Below, piece after piece: positions 47,380-55,955 of a DNA stretch of 64,000 nucleotides. Numbering within the stretch: position 1 is the first letter of the stretch; each line of letters begins with the position of its first letter. The notes below the pieces were generated by a model that did no database searches, was not told the origin of the DNA, and saw nothing but the letters and a program-made list of their open reading frames with translations. The stretch comes from Paracoccus sediminis. Its GTDB lineage: Bacteria; Pseudomonadota; Alphaproteobacteria; Rhodobacterales; Rhodobacteraceae. A program made the translations under genes and the position numbers. The stretch spans positions 62,001 through 126,000 of the forward strand of contig NZ_FZNM01000002.1 of the NCBI RefSeq assembly GCF_900188295.1. The letters run 5' to 3'.

Positions 47380-48158
47380 CGCAGGACGCAAAAATCGCCA
47401 TCGTGACCGGGGGATGCCGGGGCATCGGCCTGGCCGCCACGGATATCTTTCTGGAACAGGGCTGGCGCGTGGCCGTCGTGGACCGCGACACCCAGGAACT
47501 GCACGCCGCCTGCGACGGGCGCGCGAATGTCCTGGCGGTCGAGGCCGACATTTCCGATCCGCAAAGCGTCGATGGCGTGATCCGCATGGTCGTCAGCCAG
47601 TGGGGCCGCGTCGACGCCCTGGTCAACAACGCGGGCGTCGCGCTGTTTTCCCGCGCGAACCAGACCAGCTTCGACCAATGGCGCGAGGTGATGGCCACTA
47701 ATCTGGACGGCGTGTTCCTGTGCACCCAGGCGGCCATCCCAGAACTGGCGAAAACAAAAGGCGCCATCGTCAACATCGCCTCCATTTCCGGGCTGCGGGC
47801 GTCCACGCTGCGGGTCGCCTATGGCACGTCGAAAGCCGCCGTCATCCACCTGACCAAGCAGTTCGCCGCCGAACTGGGCGAACAGGGCATCCGCGTCAAT
47901 TGCGTGGCGCCCGGCCCGGTCCGCACCAAGCTGGCGATGGCGGTCCATGCGCCAGAGATCATCAGCGCCTATTACGATGCGATCCCCCTGAACCGCTATG
48001 GCGAGGCGCGCGAAATCGCCGAGGCGATCGTGTTCCTGTGTTCGGACAAGGCCAGCTTCATTTCCGGCCAGACGTTGGCCGTGGACGGCGGGTTCGATGC
48101 CACGGGCGTCGGCCTGCCCGCCCTGCGGCGCGAGGACGGCACGCAGCGCCAGCTCTAG
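47376..48158 (+). CDS. Short-chain dehydrogenase/reductase
   Basis: The 260-residue SDR has the cofactor motif TGGCRGIG at 11-18, DADISDPQS-like acidic turn (VEADISDP), NNAG, and a catalytic Ser in NIASISG with YGTSK for Tyr and Lys. The Asp in VVDRDT after the second strand suggests NAD preference. In context it probably oxidises a 3-hydroxyacyl-CoA before thiolysis. It is the last gene of the operon and abuts the convergent LysR gene, overlapping by three bases. Confidence 0.93.
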   Translation: MTQDAKIAIVTGGCRGIGLAATDIFLEQGWRVAVVDRDTQELHAACDGRANVLAVEADISDPQSVDGVIRMVVSQWGRVDALVNNAGVALFSRANQTSFDQWREVMATNLDGVFLCTQAAIPELAKTKGAIVNIASISGLRASTLRVAYGTSKAAVIHLTKQFAAELGEQGIRVNCVAPGPVRTKLAMAVHAPEIISAYYDAIPLNRYGEAREIAEAIVFLCSDKASFISGQTLAVDGGFDATGVGLPALRREDGTQRQL

Positions 48159-49051
48159 GATCCCGGCCGGGGGGCCGCGACCAGCGATTCGATCATCGCT
48201 TGGCCCAGCGGACCGGGGCGGCGGTGGGCGGGCCAGGCCACGACCACGGTGCGGACCGGGTGGAACTGCATGTCCTCGCAGGTCAGGGCCACGACTTCGC
48301 CGCGCGCGATCTCGGCCTCGAAGGTGCGGCTGGCCGAAAAGCACCAGCCCAGGCCCGCCGCCACCATCGACTTGATCGATTCCACATCGTTGACCGTCCA
48401 GACATCGGTGGAAAACAGCCGGCCCACGCGCTCCATGTCGATCTGCGGCGATCCGACGTAATAGATCTGCCGTTCCCGGTCGAAGGCGCGCATCGCCAAG
48501 GGCTGCGGCAGGCCGGCCAGCCGATGACCCGCGGCGCAGACCGGACCCAGGGTTTCGGACCCCAGGTGGCGGGCCGAGATGTCGGACGGGATCGCGGCGG
48601 CCAGGGTCAGGGCAAAGTCGATGTTGCCCTGGCGCAGGTCGTCCCACAGCGTCGCCAGCGACGAATTGAAGAACTGGAACCGCGCATGGGGATAATCGGC
48701 GGCAAAGATCCGCAGCGCGCGGTTCAGGTCGGCGCGCGGGAACAACACGTCGACCAGAACGCGCAGGCGCGTTTCCTCGCCCTTCTTCAGCGACTCGGCA
48801 TGGGTGGCAAAGCTGCGGGCGCGTTCGACGACGCTGCGCGCCTCGGCCAGCAACACGCGGCCGCGTTCAGTCAGATCCGCACGGTGGGGGCCGGTGCCCA
48901 GCAGCGGAAATCCGCACTGGCTTTCCAGTTGCGCCAGCGAATAGCTGACCGAAGAGATGGGCCGCCGCAATTCCCGCGCCGCCGCGGTCAGGCTTCCATG
49001 GTCGGCAATGGCGCAAAAGGCGCGCAGATGATCGACCAGATTCGGATGCAT
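48155..49051 (-). CDS. LysR-family transcriptional regulator
   Basis: The 298-residue regulator has an N-terminal helix-turn-helix (about 14-40, AFCAIADHGSLTAAARELRR) and a LysR-type effector domain. It is divergent from the liv-type ABC transporter operon, with 156 bases between its start and livG, and convergent with the SDR gene. LysR regulators usually control the divergent neighbour, so the liv/ligase operon is the likely target. A perfect palindrome with T-N11-A geometry lies in the shared region. Confidence 0.92.
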   Translation of the reverse strand: MHPNLVDHLRAFCAIADHGSLTAAARELRRPISSVSYSLAQLESQCGFPLLGTGPHRADLTERGRVLLAEARSVVERARSFATHAESLKKGEETRLRVLVDVLFPRADLNRALRIFAADYPHARFQFFNSSLATLWDDLRQGNIDFALTLAAAIPSDISARHLGSETLGPVCAAGHRLAGLPQPLAMRAFDRERQIYYVGSPQIDMERVGRLFSTDVWTVNDVESIKSMVAAGLGWCFSASRTFEAEIARGEVVALTCEDMQFHPVRTVVVAWPAHRRPGPLGQAMIESLVAAPRPGS

Positions 49052-49081
49052 TTCAAGAATCCCGAAACAACTTTGCTATTC

Positions 49082-49099
49082 TTTTCGGTTTACCGAAAA
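49082..49099. promoter_or_regulatory. Palindrome between lysR and liv operon, candidate LysR operator
   Basis: TTTTCGGT and ACCGAAAA are exact inverted repeats separated by TT. The central T-N11-A spacing matches the general LysR-type operator. It lies 31 bases upstream of the lysR start and about 90 bases before the liv leader, a normal position for such a site. Confidence 0.6.
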
Positions 49100-49172
49100 A
49101 CCGTTCCGATGCTAGCCTTTCCTCAAGGCCGGAGGAGGAACCGGCCCGCAAGACTGTTTGGGAGGACAGCCT

Positions 49173-49211
49173 ATGCCCGGATTTTGCAGCGCGCTGCGGT
49201 TTTCCGCATGA
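49173..49211 (+). CDS. 12-residue leader peptide coupled to livG
   Basis: An ATG six bases after GGGAGGAC opens a 12-codon frame (MPGFCSALRFSA) whose TGA overlaps the livG ATG as ATGA. The livG start itself has no Shine-Dalgarno sequence (upstream bases are GCGGTTTTCCGC), whereas the leader has a strong one. This implies that livG is translated by reinitiation after the leader. No run of a single amino acid suggests attenuation by a particular tRNA. The peptide itself is probably not functional. Confidence 0.55.
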   Translation: MPGFCSALRFSA

Positions 49212-49990
49212 GCGGCGATCACGTCCTGGTCTGCGACGGCGTCGTCCGCCGCTTTGGCGGGGTGGTCGCGCTGAAGAACGTGTCCGTGGCGGTTCGGCGG
49301 GGCGAAATTTTCGGCCTGGTCGGTCCCAACGGGTCGGGCAAGACCACGCTGGTCAATGCCGTCACCGGGTTCTATCCACCCCAGGAAGGCCGCATCACCC
49401 TGGACGGCACACAGATCAACGGGCTGAAACCGTTCCGCATCGCGTCCATGGGCGTCGCCCGCACCTTTCAGAACGTTGCCCTGTTCCACGGGATGTCGGT
49501 GTTGGACAACATCCTGATGGGCCGGCACATCTTCATGAAGCCGAACCCGCTGGCGTCCTTGTTGTATCCCTGGTGGGCGCAAAAGGAAGAAGTCGCCCAC
49601 CGCCGCCATGTCGAGGAGGTGATCGACCTTCTGCAACTGGCCCCCGCGCGCGACGAGCATGTCGATGTCATCCCCCTGGGCCTGCAAAAGCGGGTCGAAC
49701 TGGCCCGCGCGCTGTGCGCCGAACCGCGCCTGCTGGTCCTGGACGAGCCGATGGCGGGCATGAACCAGGAGGAAAAGGAATACATGGTCCGATTCATCCT
49801 GGACGCGCAGGAGGCGTTGGACCTGACGGTGCTGATTATCGAACACCACATGGATGTCGTGACCGCCCTGTGCGACCGGGTTCTGGTTCTGAACAACGGC
49901 CAGGAAATCGCCCAGGGCCCCGCGCGCGAAGCCATCGCCGATCCCCGCGTGGTCGAGGCCTATATCGGAAAGCCCCGCCATGCAGCATGA
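49208..49990 (+). CDS. livG: Branched-chain-amino-acid-type ABC transporter ATPase, LivG-like
   Basis: The 260-residue ATPase has Walker A GPNGSGKT at 39-46, a LivG-type GVARTFQNVALF Q-loop, signature LGLQKRVELARAL, and Walker B LLVLDEPMAGMN. A C-terminal BCA-ABC segment (VEAYIGKP) is present. The family imports branched amino acids, amides, urea or aromatic acids. The acyl-CoA ligase genes on both sides suggest an organic acid here. The start is placed at 49208 by overlap with a leader ORF. It overlaps the next gene by 11 bases. Confidence 0.9.
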   Translation: MSGDHVLVCDGVVRRFGGVVALKNVSVAVRRGEIFGLVGPNGSGKTTLVNAVTGFYPPQEGRITLDGTQINGLKPFRIASMGVARTFQNVALFHGMSVLDNILMGRHIFMKPNPLASLLYPWWAQKEEVAHRRHVEEVIDLLQLAPARDEHVDVIPLGLQKRVELARALCAEPRLLVLDEPMAGMNQEEKEYMVRFILDAQEALDLTVLIIEHHMDVVTALCDRVLVLNNGQEIAQGPAREAIADPRVVEAYIGKPRHAA

Positions 49991-51929
49991 TCCCGTGGAC
50001 ATGGCCCAGGCCCAGGCGCTGCACCCGACCTGGCGGTCCGACGACACCATCCTGGCGCGCCTGGCCCGGAACGCGGCCGAGGTGCCCCACCAGATCGCCC
50101 TGCGCGAACGCGACCGCGGCATCTGGCAGGAATACACCTGGTCCGATTATCTGCGCGCCGTTGTCGAATTCGCCGCGGGCCTTGAGGCGCGGGGCGTGCG
50201 GCCCGGCGATGTGGTCATGGTGATCGGCGACAACCGCCCGAACCTGTATTTCGCGATGCTGGGCGCGGCCTGCCTGCGCGCCATCCCGTCGCCCGCCTAT
50301 GCCGATGCCCCGACCGAGGAACTGGCCGCCCAGATGGAACGCGAGGATATCCGCGTCGCCGTGGCCGAGGATCAGGAACAGGTCGACAAGATGCTGGAGG
50401 CCAAGGGCCGCTGGACGCATCTGGGCCTTGTGATCTATGACGATCCGCGCGGCCTGGCCGGGCAGGAGCCCGACGGCGTGGCCGGTTTCGACGCCATCCG
50501 GGCCGAGGGCGCGGCGCGGCTGGCCGCCGACCCGAATCTGGCCCAGGCGCTGATCGCGCGGTCCACCGTCCACGACACCGTGGTTCTGATGCATTCGTCG
50601 GGCACCACCGGCGCCCCGAAAGGCATCCCGCTGAAGCATGGCCATGTGCTGTCGGGGGTCCGCAACGCCGCCGCCGCCGGCTATTTCGGTCCGGGCGAGG
50701 TTCACATGGCCTATCTGCCGATGGCCTGGGTGGGCGATTTCATCTTCTCGGTCGGCGCGGCGATGGAGCTGCGCTTTACCGTCAACATTCCCGAGGCGAA
50801 CGAGACCGCGCTGCACGACCTGCGGGAAATGGCGCCCACGGTCTATTTCGCATCCCCCCGCGCCTGGTCGGCCATGCTGACCCGCGTGCAGGTGGGCATC
50901 GCCGAGACCACCGGGCTGAAGCGCAGGCTGTACGATTACTTCATGCCCCGCGCGATGGAGGCCGAACGCGCCCGTCTGGACGGCAGGCCCGCCGGCGGGG
51001 GGCTGACGCGCGCCCTGGGCGAATGGCTGATCTATGGCCCGATCCGCGACCAGTTGGGCCTGGGCCGCGTCCAGCGCGCCTATACCGCCGGAGAGGCCAT
51101 CGGCGAGGACGTGTTCCTGTGGTTCCGCGCCATCGGGCTGAACCTGCGCCAGTTCTATGGCCAGACGGAAAACTGCGCCCTGGCGGTTGCGCAGAAGCCC
51201 GAGGACATTTCCCTGACCACGGTGGGACGGCCCTTCCCCGGCGTCGAGATGAAGATCGACGACGGGGGCGAAATCCTGCTGCGCGGCGACAACATCTTTG
51301 ACGGCTATTTCCGGAACCCCAAAGCCAGCGCCGAGGCGTTGCAGGACGGCTGGCTGCACACGGGCGACGCGGGCCAGATCGAACCCGACGGCCAGCTGGT
51401 CGTGCTGGGCCGGGTGTCCGAGGTGGTGGAAAAGCGTGACGGCACCCGCTTCATCGCCACCTATATCGAGAACCGGCTGAAATTCAGCGCCTTTATCAAG
51501 GACGCCGCGGTCGTGGGCCAGGGCCGCGACATGCTGGTGGCGATCGTCTGCATCGATTTCCAGGCGGTCGGGCAATGGGCGCAGGAGCATGGGGTGTCTT
51601 ACACATCCTATGCCGAACTGTCCCAGCAGCCGCGCGTCTATGACCTGATCGGGGGCGAGATCGCGGCGGTGAACACGCATCTGCCGCACGGGCTGTCGGT
51701 CGCGCGCTTCGTCAACCTGCACAAGGAATTCGACCCCGACGACGGAGAGGTCACGCGGACCCGCAAGCTCAAGCGGAACGTGATCGACGACCGTTACGGC
51801 CCGATCATCGAGGCGCTGAACGCGGGGCAGGACAGGATCGATTTCAAGGCGCAGATCACTTATGAAAACGGCCAGACCGGGTCGCTGGACCGGATGCTGC
51901 GGCTGTCCGACGTGAAAGGGGCCGCGTGA
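49980..51929 (+). CDS. Long-chain-type AMP-forming acyl-CoA synthetase
   Basis: The 649-residue ligase resembles the long fatty-acyl-CoA synthetase (FadD15/ACSL-like) group, with P-loop HSSGTTGAPKGI (205-216), YGQTENCALA, GWLHTGDAGQIEPDG and a hinge VLGRVSEVVEKRDGTRF. Its length and the extra C-terminal segment with RTRKLKRN match that group. Genes of this type occur inside liv-like operons in many proteobacteria, probably to activate the imported acid. It overlaps livG (11 bases) and livH (TGATG). Confidence 0.92.
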   Translation: MQHDPVDMAQAQALHPTWRSDDTILARLARNAAEVPHQIALRERDRGIWQEYTWSDYLRAVVEFAAGLEARGVRPGDVVMVIGDNRPNLYFAMLGAACLRAIPSPAYADAPTEELAAQMEREDIRVAVAEDQEQVDKMLEAKGRWTHLGLVIYDDPRGLAGQEPDGVAGFDAIRAEGAARLAADPNLAQALIARSTVHDTVVLMHSSGTTGAPKGIPLKHGHVLSGVRNAAAAGYFGPGEVHMAYLPMAWVGDFIFSVGAAMELRFTVNIPEANETALHDLREMAPTVYFASPRAWSAMLTRVQVGIAETTGLKRRLYDYFMPRAMEAERARLDGRPAGGGLTRALGEWLIYGPIRDQLGLGRVQRAYTAGEAIGEDVFLWFRAIGLNLRQFYGQTENCALAVAQKPEDISLTTVGRPFPGVEMKIDDGGEILLRGDNIFDGYFRNPKASAEALQDGWLHTGDAGQIEPDGQLVVLGRVSEVVEKRDGTRFIATYIENRLKFSAFIKDAAVVGQGRDMLVAIVCIDFQAVGQWAQEHGVSYTSYAELSQQPRVYDLIGGEIAAVNTHLPHGLSVARFVNLHKEFDPDDGEVTRTRKLKRNVIDDRYGPIIEALNAGQDRIDFKAQITYENGQTGSLDRMLRLSDVKGAA

Positions 51930-52807
51930 TGGCGTATTTCCTGGAACTGCTGATTTCGGGCGCCCTGACCGGGCTGATGTATTCGCTGGTCGCCCTGGGC
52001 TTCGTGCTGATCTACAAGTCGGCGGGTGTGCCGAACCTGGCCCAAGGCGCCCTGGTGATGACGGCGGGCTATGCCGTCTGGATGGTGATGGCCTGGGGGC
52101 TGAACGTCTGGATCGCCATTCCGGTAGCCGCCGCGATCATGTTCGGCTTCGGCCTGATCGTGGAACGTCTGCTGCTGCGCCGCATGGTGGGCCAGCCGGT
52201 CATCATGGTGGTGATGCTGACGCTGGGGCTGGAGATCCTGCTGCGCGGGCTGGTCCCCGGCATCCTGGGATCGACGCCCAAGCCCATCGACCTGGGCATC
52301 GACTTCGCGCCCATCATCATCGGCGACGTGTTCATCAACCGCACCTCGCTCTATGGCGGCATCGCGGCCCTGGCCTTGGTCGGCGCGTCGCTGCTGTTCT
52401 TCCGCACCCGGCTGGGAACGAAACTGCGCGCGGTGTCGGACGACCATGTGTCCAGCTGGGCGGTGGGCATTTCCGTGGAACGCGCCATCGGCATTTCCTG
52501 GGGGCTGGCGGGCATCGCCGCCGTGGTCGCGGGCGCGCTGTGGGGTTCGTCGCAGGGGGCGGACTGGACGCTGTCCATGCTGCTGTTCCCGGCGGTCGCC
52601 GTGGTGATCCTGGGGGGCGTGGACAGCGTGCCGGGCGTCGTCGTGGGCGGGATCCTGGTGGGCGTCCTGGGCACCGTCATTCCCGGATACCTCGACAGCT
52701 TCGCGGGCGGATCGACGCGCGATGTCGTCACGTCCCTGATTATCCTGCTGACCATCATGGTCCGCCCCTTCGGCATATTCGGCCGCGAAGACATCGAGAG
52801 GATCTGA
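51929..52807 (+). CDS. livH: Branched-chain-amino-acid-type ABC permease LivH
   Basis: This 292-residue permease has about eight hydrophobic helices, the LivH N-terminus (LISGALTGLMYSLVALGFVLIYKSAGVPNLAQGA) and the C-terminal GVDSVPGVVVGGILVGVLG loop. It pairs with LivM (three bases downstream) to form the channel. The ATG at 51929 overlaps the stop of the ligase gene; a GTG one codon earlier is possible. Gene order livG-ligase-livH-livM-livK-livF is a scrambled form of the usual livKHMGF. Confidence 0.92.
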   Translation: MAYFLELLISGALTGLMYSLVALGFVLIYKSAGVPNLAQGALVMTAGYAVWMVMAWGLNVWIAIPVAAAIMFGFGLIVERLLLRRMVGQPVIMVVMLTLGLEILLRGLVPGILGSTPKPIDLGIDFAPIIIGDVFINRTSLYGGIAALALVGASLLFFRTRLGTKLRAVSDDHVSSWAVGISVERAIGISWGLAGIAAVVAGALWGSSQGADWTLSMLLFPAVAVVILGGVDSVPGVVVGGILVGVLGTVIPGYLDSFAGGSTRDVVTSLIILLTIMVRPFGIFGREDIERI

Positions 52808-52810
52808 GCC

Positions 52811-53884
52811 ATGTTCTATCGCCTCTCGGGGACGTACCACACCAGCTATCAGGCCGACCGCAAGCTGTGGAAAATCCCCACCGACCGCTGGCTGGTCATC
52901 GCCCTTCTGGTTCTGGCGGCTCTGGCGCCGCTGTATGTCTCGCCGCTGTATCTGGGCAGCTATGTCCTGCCCTGGGTGATCTGGTCGGCGGCGGCGCTGT
53001 CGCTGACGCTGCTGATGGGGCTGGCGGGGCAGCTGCATTTCGGCTTTGCCGCGGTGATGGCGATCGGGGCCTATGCGTCCATCCATCTGGTCCGCGCGGG
53101 GGTGCCGTTCGAACTGGCGCTGCTGCTGTCGGGTCTGATCGCGGCGGTGATCGGCACGGTGTTCGGCGGCGCCGCGCTGCGGGTCAAGGGCCTGTATCTG
53201 GTGATGGCCACGCTGGCGATGCAGTATCTGGTCGATTGGGTGGTGGTGAACGTGCCCGCCATTTCCGGCGGCGCCCACGCGACGCTGCGCACGCCCGACG
53301 TCGGCTTCCTGTTCCTGCCCATCGACAGCCTCGCCTCGCGTTACTGGCTGGCGCTGGGCTGGGCGGTGGCGTTGACGGTGTTCTTCATGAACGTCAAGCG
53401 CACGTCCTTTGGCCGCGCCCTGGTCGCCATCCGCGACAAGGACTTCGCCGCCGCCGTGATTGGGGTGGACCCGTTCCGGACCAAGCTGACGGCCTTTGCC
53501 ACCTCGTCGTTCATGGGCGGCGTGACGGGGGCGATCCTGGCCTTTTGCTTCTATCGCGCGGTGACGCCCGAACAGTTCGGCTTCAACGTGTCGATCCAAT
53601 TGGTCGCGATGGTGCTGGTGGGCGGCCTGGGGTCCGTGATCGGATCCTGGCTGGGGGCGGGTTTCGTGCTGCTGGCGCCGATCTTTCTGACCAACCTCGT
53701 GTCCGGTCTGGCCGCCGGAGGCTGGGTGCCGGTCAGCCAGAACTTTCTGTCGCATCTGCCGCTGATGATCTATGGCGCCATGATTATCGGGTTCCTGCTG
53801 CTGGAGCCATTGGGGCTGGCGAAAATCTACGACAACATCCGCAAGTATTTCCTGGTCTGGCCGTTCCGCCACGCCAGAAGCTGA
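52811..53884 (+). CDS. livM: Branched-chain-amino-acid-type ABC permease LivM
   Basis: The 357-residue permease has an N-terminal extension (FYRLSGTYHTSYQADRKLWKIP) and about nine helices. Signature segments are GLAGQLHFGFAAVMAIGAYAS, KGLYLVMATLAMQYLVDW, FGRALVAIRDKDFAAAVIGVDPF and GGLGSVIGSWLGAGFVL. It forms the membrane channel with LivH. The sequence between its end and livK (53885-53924) is purine-rich with two possible ribosome-binding sites. Confidence 0.92.
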   Translation: MFYRLSGTYHTSYQADRKLWKIPTDRWLVIALLVLAALAPLYVSPLYLGSYVLPWVIWSAAALSLTLLMGLAGQLHFGFAAVMAIGAYASIHLVRAGVPFELALLLSGLIAAVIGTVFGGAALRVKGLYLVMATLAMQYLVDWVVVNVPAISGGAHATLRTPDVGFLFLPIDSLASRYWLALGWAVALTVFFMNVKRTSFGRALVAIRDKDFAAAVIGVDPFRTKLTAFATSSFMGGVTGAILAFCFYRAVTPEQFGFNVSIQLVAMVLVGGLGSVIGSWLGAGFVLLAPIFLTNLVSGLAAGGWVPVSQNFLSHLPLMIYGAMIIGFLLLEPLGLAKIYDNIRKYFLVWPFRHARS

Positions 53885-53924
53885 TCCCCTGGGGAGGGGG
53901 AAAACGTAAATGGGAGGAAAACAC

Positions 53925-55154
53925 ATGACCTTTCTGCGCAAGCTGGCGCTGACCACGGCCTTGGTGGCCGGGCTGTCCGCCTCCGCCATGGCCGAGGACG
54001 TCAAGTTCGGCCTGCTTCAGGATTTCACGGCGGTCTATACCTTCGTGACCGGGCAGTACAATCAGGGCCAGCAGGATTACCTGGCCCTGGCCAATGCCGA
54101 AGGCATCCTTGGGGACGGCAACACCGTCACCGCCATCGTGCGCGACACCGGCAACCAGCCGCAGCGCGGGATCGAGGCCTATAACCGCGCCAAGGAGGAA
54201 GGCGCGATCCTGTTCGATTTCCTGTCCACGCCGGTGTCCGCCGCGATCCTGGATCAGGCCAGCGCCGACAAGAACATCGTCATCACCCCCGCCCACGGCC
54301 GGGGCGACGCGTCCGACGGGACGGTCTTTCCCTATGTCTTTCCGATGATGCCCACCTATTGGGCGCAGGCGGCCGCCCTGATCGAATACATGAAGGAAAC
54401 CGGCGGCCTAGAGGGCAAGAAGATCGCCATCGTTCACATCGACAGCCCCTTCGGGCGCGAACCCGGCCCGATCCTGGACGCCCTCGCCAAACAGGAAGGT
54501 TTCGAATTCCAGGCCTTTCCCTATGCCAGCCCCGGCAACGAACAGGCTGCCGCCTGGTCCGAGGTGCGGCGCTATCGCCCCGATTACGTCCTGATCTGGG
54601 GCGCGGGCGGCGGTCAGGCGGTGTCGGTGCGCACCGCCATCCAGAACGGCATCCGCCCCGAACAGATCCATTCGGTGATCTGGCTGGCCGAAACCGACGC
54701 CGCCAACGTCGGCCCGCAGATGAAGGGCGTCAAGCGGTTCGAGGCGACGGCGGCGGGCACCGATCACCCGATCATCCAGCGGATCCAGGAAAAGGTCATC
54801 ACGCCGGGCAAGGGGTCGGGCGATCAGGCCAATGTCGGCAACAGCTACTACAACCTGGGCGTGGCGACCATGGCCGTCGCGGTCGAAGCCGCGCGCCTTG
54901 GCCTGGAAGGCGGCCAGCCGCTGACCGGCGACACGCTGAAGGCCGGGTTCGAAAAGATCAGCGGCTTCGATGCCGAAGGCCTGATGCCCCCCGTCACCTA
55001 TACCGCCGAGGATCACCAGGGCGGCGGCGCGGGCCGGGTATCGGAATGGGACGGCGAGAAGTGGGTGCCCGTCAGTGACTGGAAGGCCGCCTATCCCGAC
55101 CTGATCCGCACCGTGATCGAGGAATCGGCGGCCAAATACAAGGAAGGCAACTGA
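53925..55154 (+). CDS. ABC transporter substrate-binding protein, LivK-like
   Basis: This 409-residue periplasmic protein has a Sec signal peptide (MTFLRKLALTTALVAGLSAS, cleaved after AMA near residue 23). A type I periplasmic binding fold follows, with KFGLLQDFTAVYTFVTG, STPVSAAILDQASADKN and VHIDSPFGREPGPILDAL. It is longer than LivK of E. coli, and the ligand loop differs from amino-acid binders, so the substrate may be another acid. The start at 53925 follows GGGAGG; an in-frame ATG at 53910 is a weaker choice. Confidence 0.9.
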   Translation: MTFLRKLALTTALVAGLSASAMAEDVKFGLLQDFTAVYTFVTGQYNQGQQDYLALANAEGILGDGNTVTAIVRDTGNQPQRGIEAYNRAKEEGAILFDFLSTPVSAAILDQASADKNIVITPAHGRGDASDGTVFPYVFPMMPTYWAQAAALIEYMKETGGLEGKKIAIVHIDSPFGREPGPILDALAKQEGFEFQAFPYASPGNEQAAAWSEVRRYRPDYVLIWGAGGGQAVSVRTAIQNGIRPEQIHSVIWLAETDAANVGPQMKGVKRFEATAAGTDHPIIQRIQEKVITPGKGSGDQANVGNSYYNLGVATMAVAVEAARLGLEGGQPLTGDTLKAGFEKISGFDAEGLMPPVTYTAEDHQGGGAGRVSEWDGEKWVPVSDWKAAYPDLIRTVIEESAAKYKEGN

Positions 55155-55157
55155 GCC

Positions 55158-55946
<789 letters not shown>

Positions 55947-55955
55947 GGAAAGCCC

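Noticed and set aside
53885..53924. CCCCTGGGG inverted repeat between livM and livK as a terminator
   Set aside because: Stem is only four pairs with no T-run. The purine-rich sequence is better explained by ribosome-binding sites for the binding-protein gene.
51860..54004. Open frame of 714 codons antisense to livH and livM
   Set aside because: Same low-complexity pattern opposite membrane-protein genes; spans three genes without respect to their borders.
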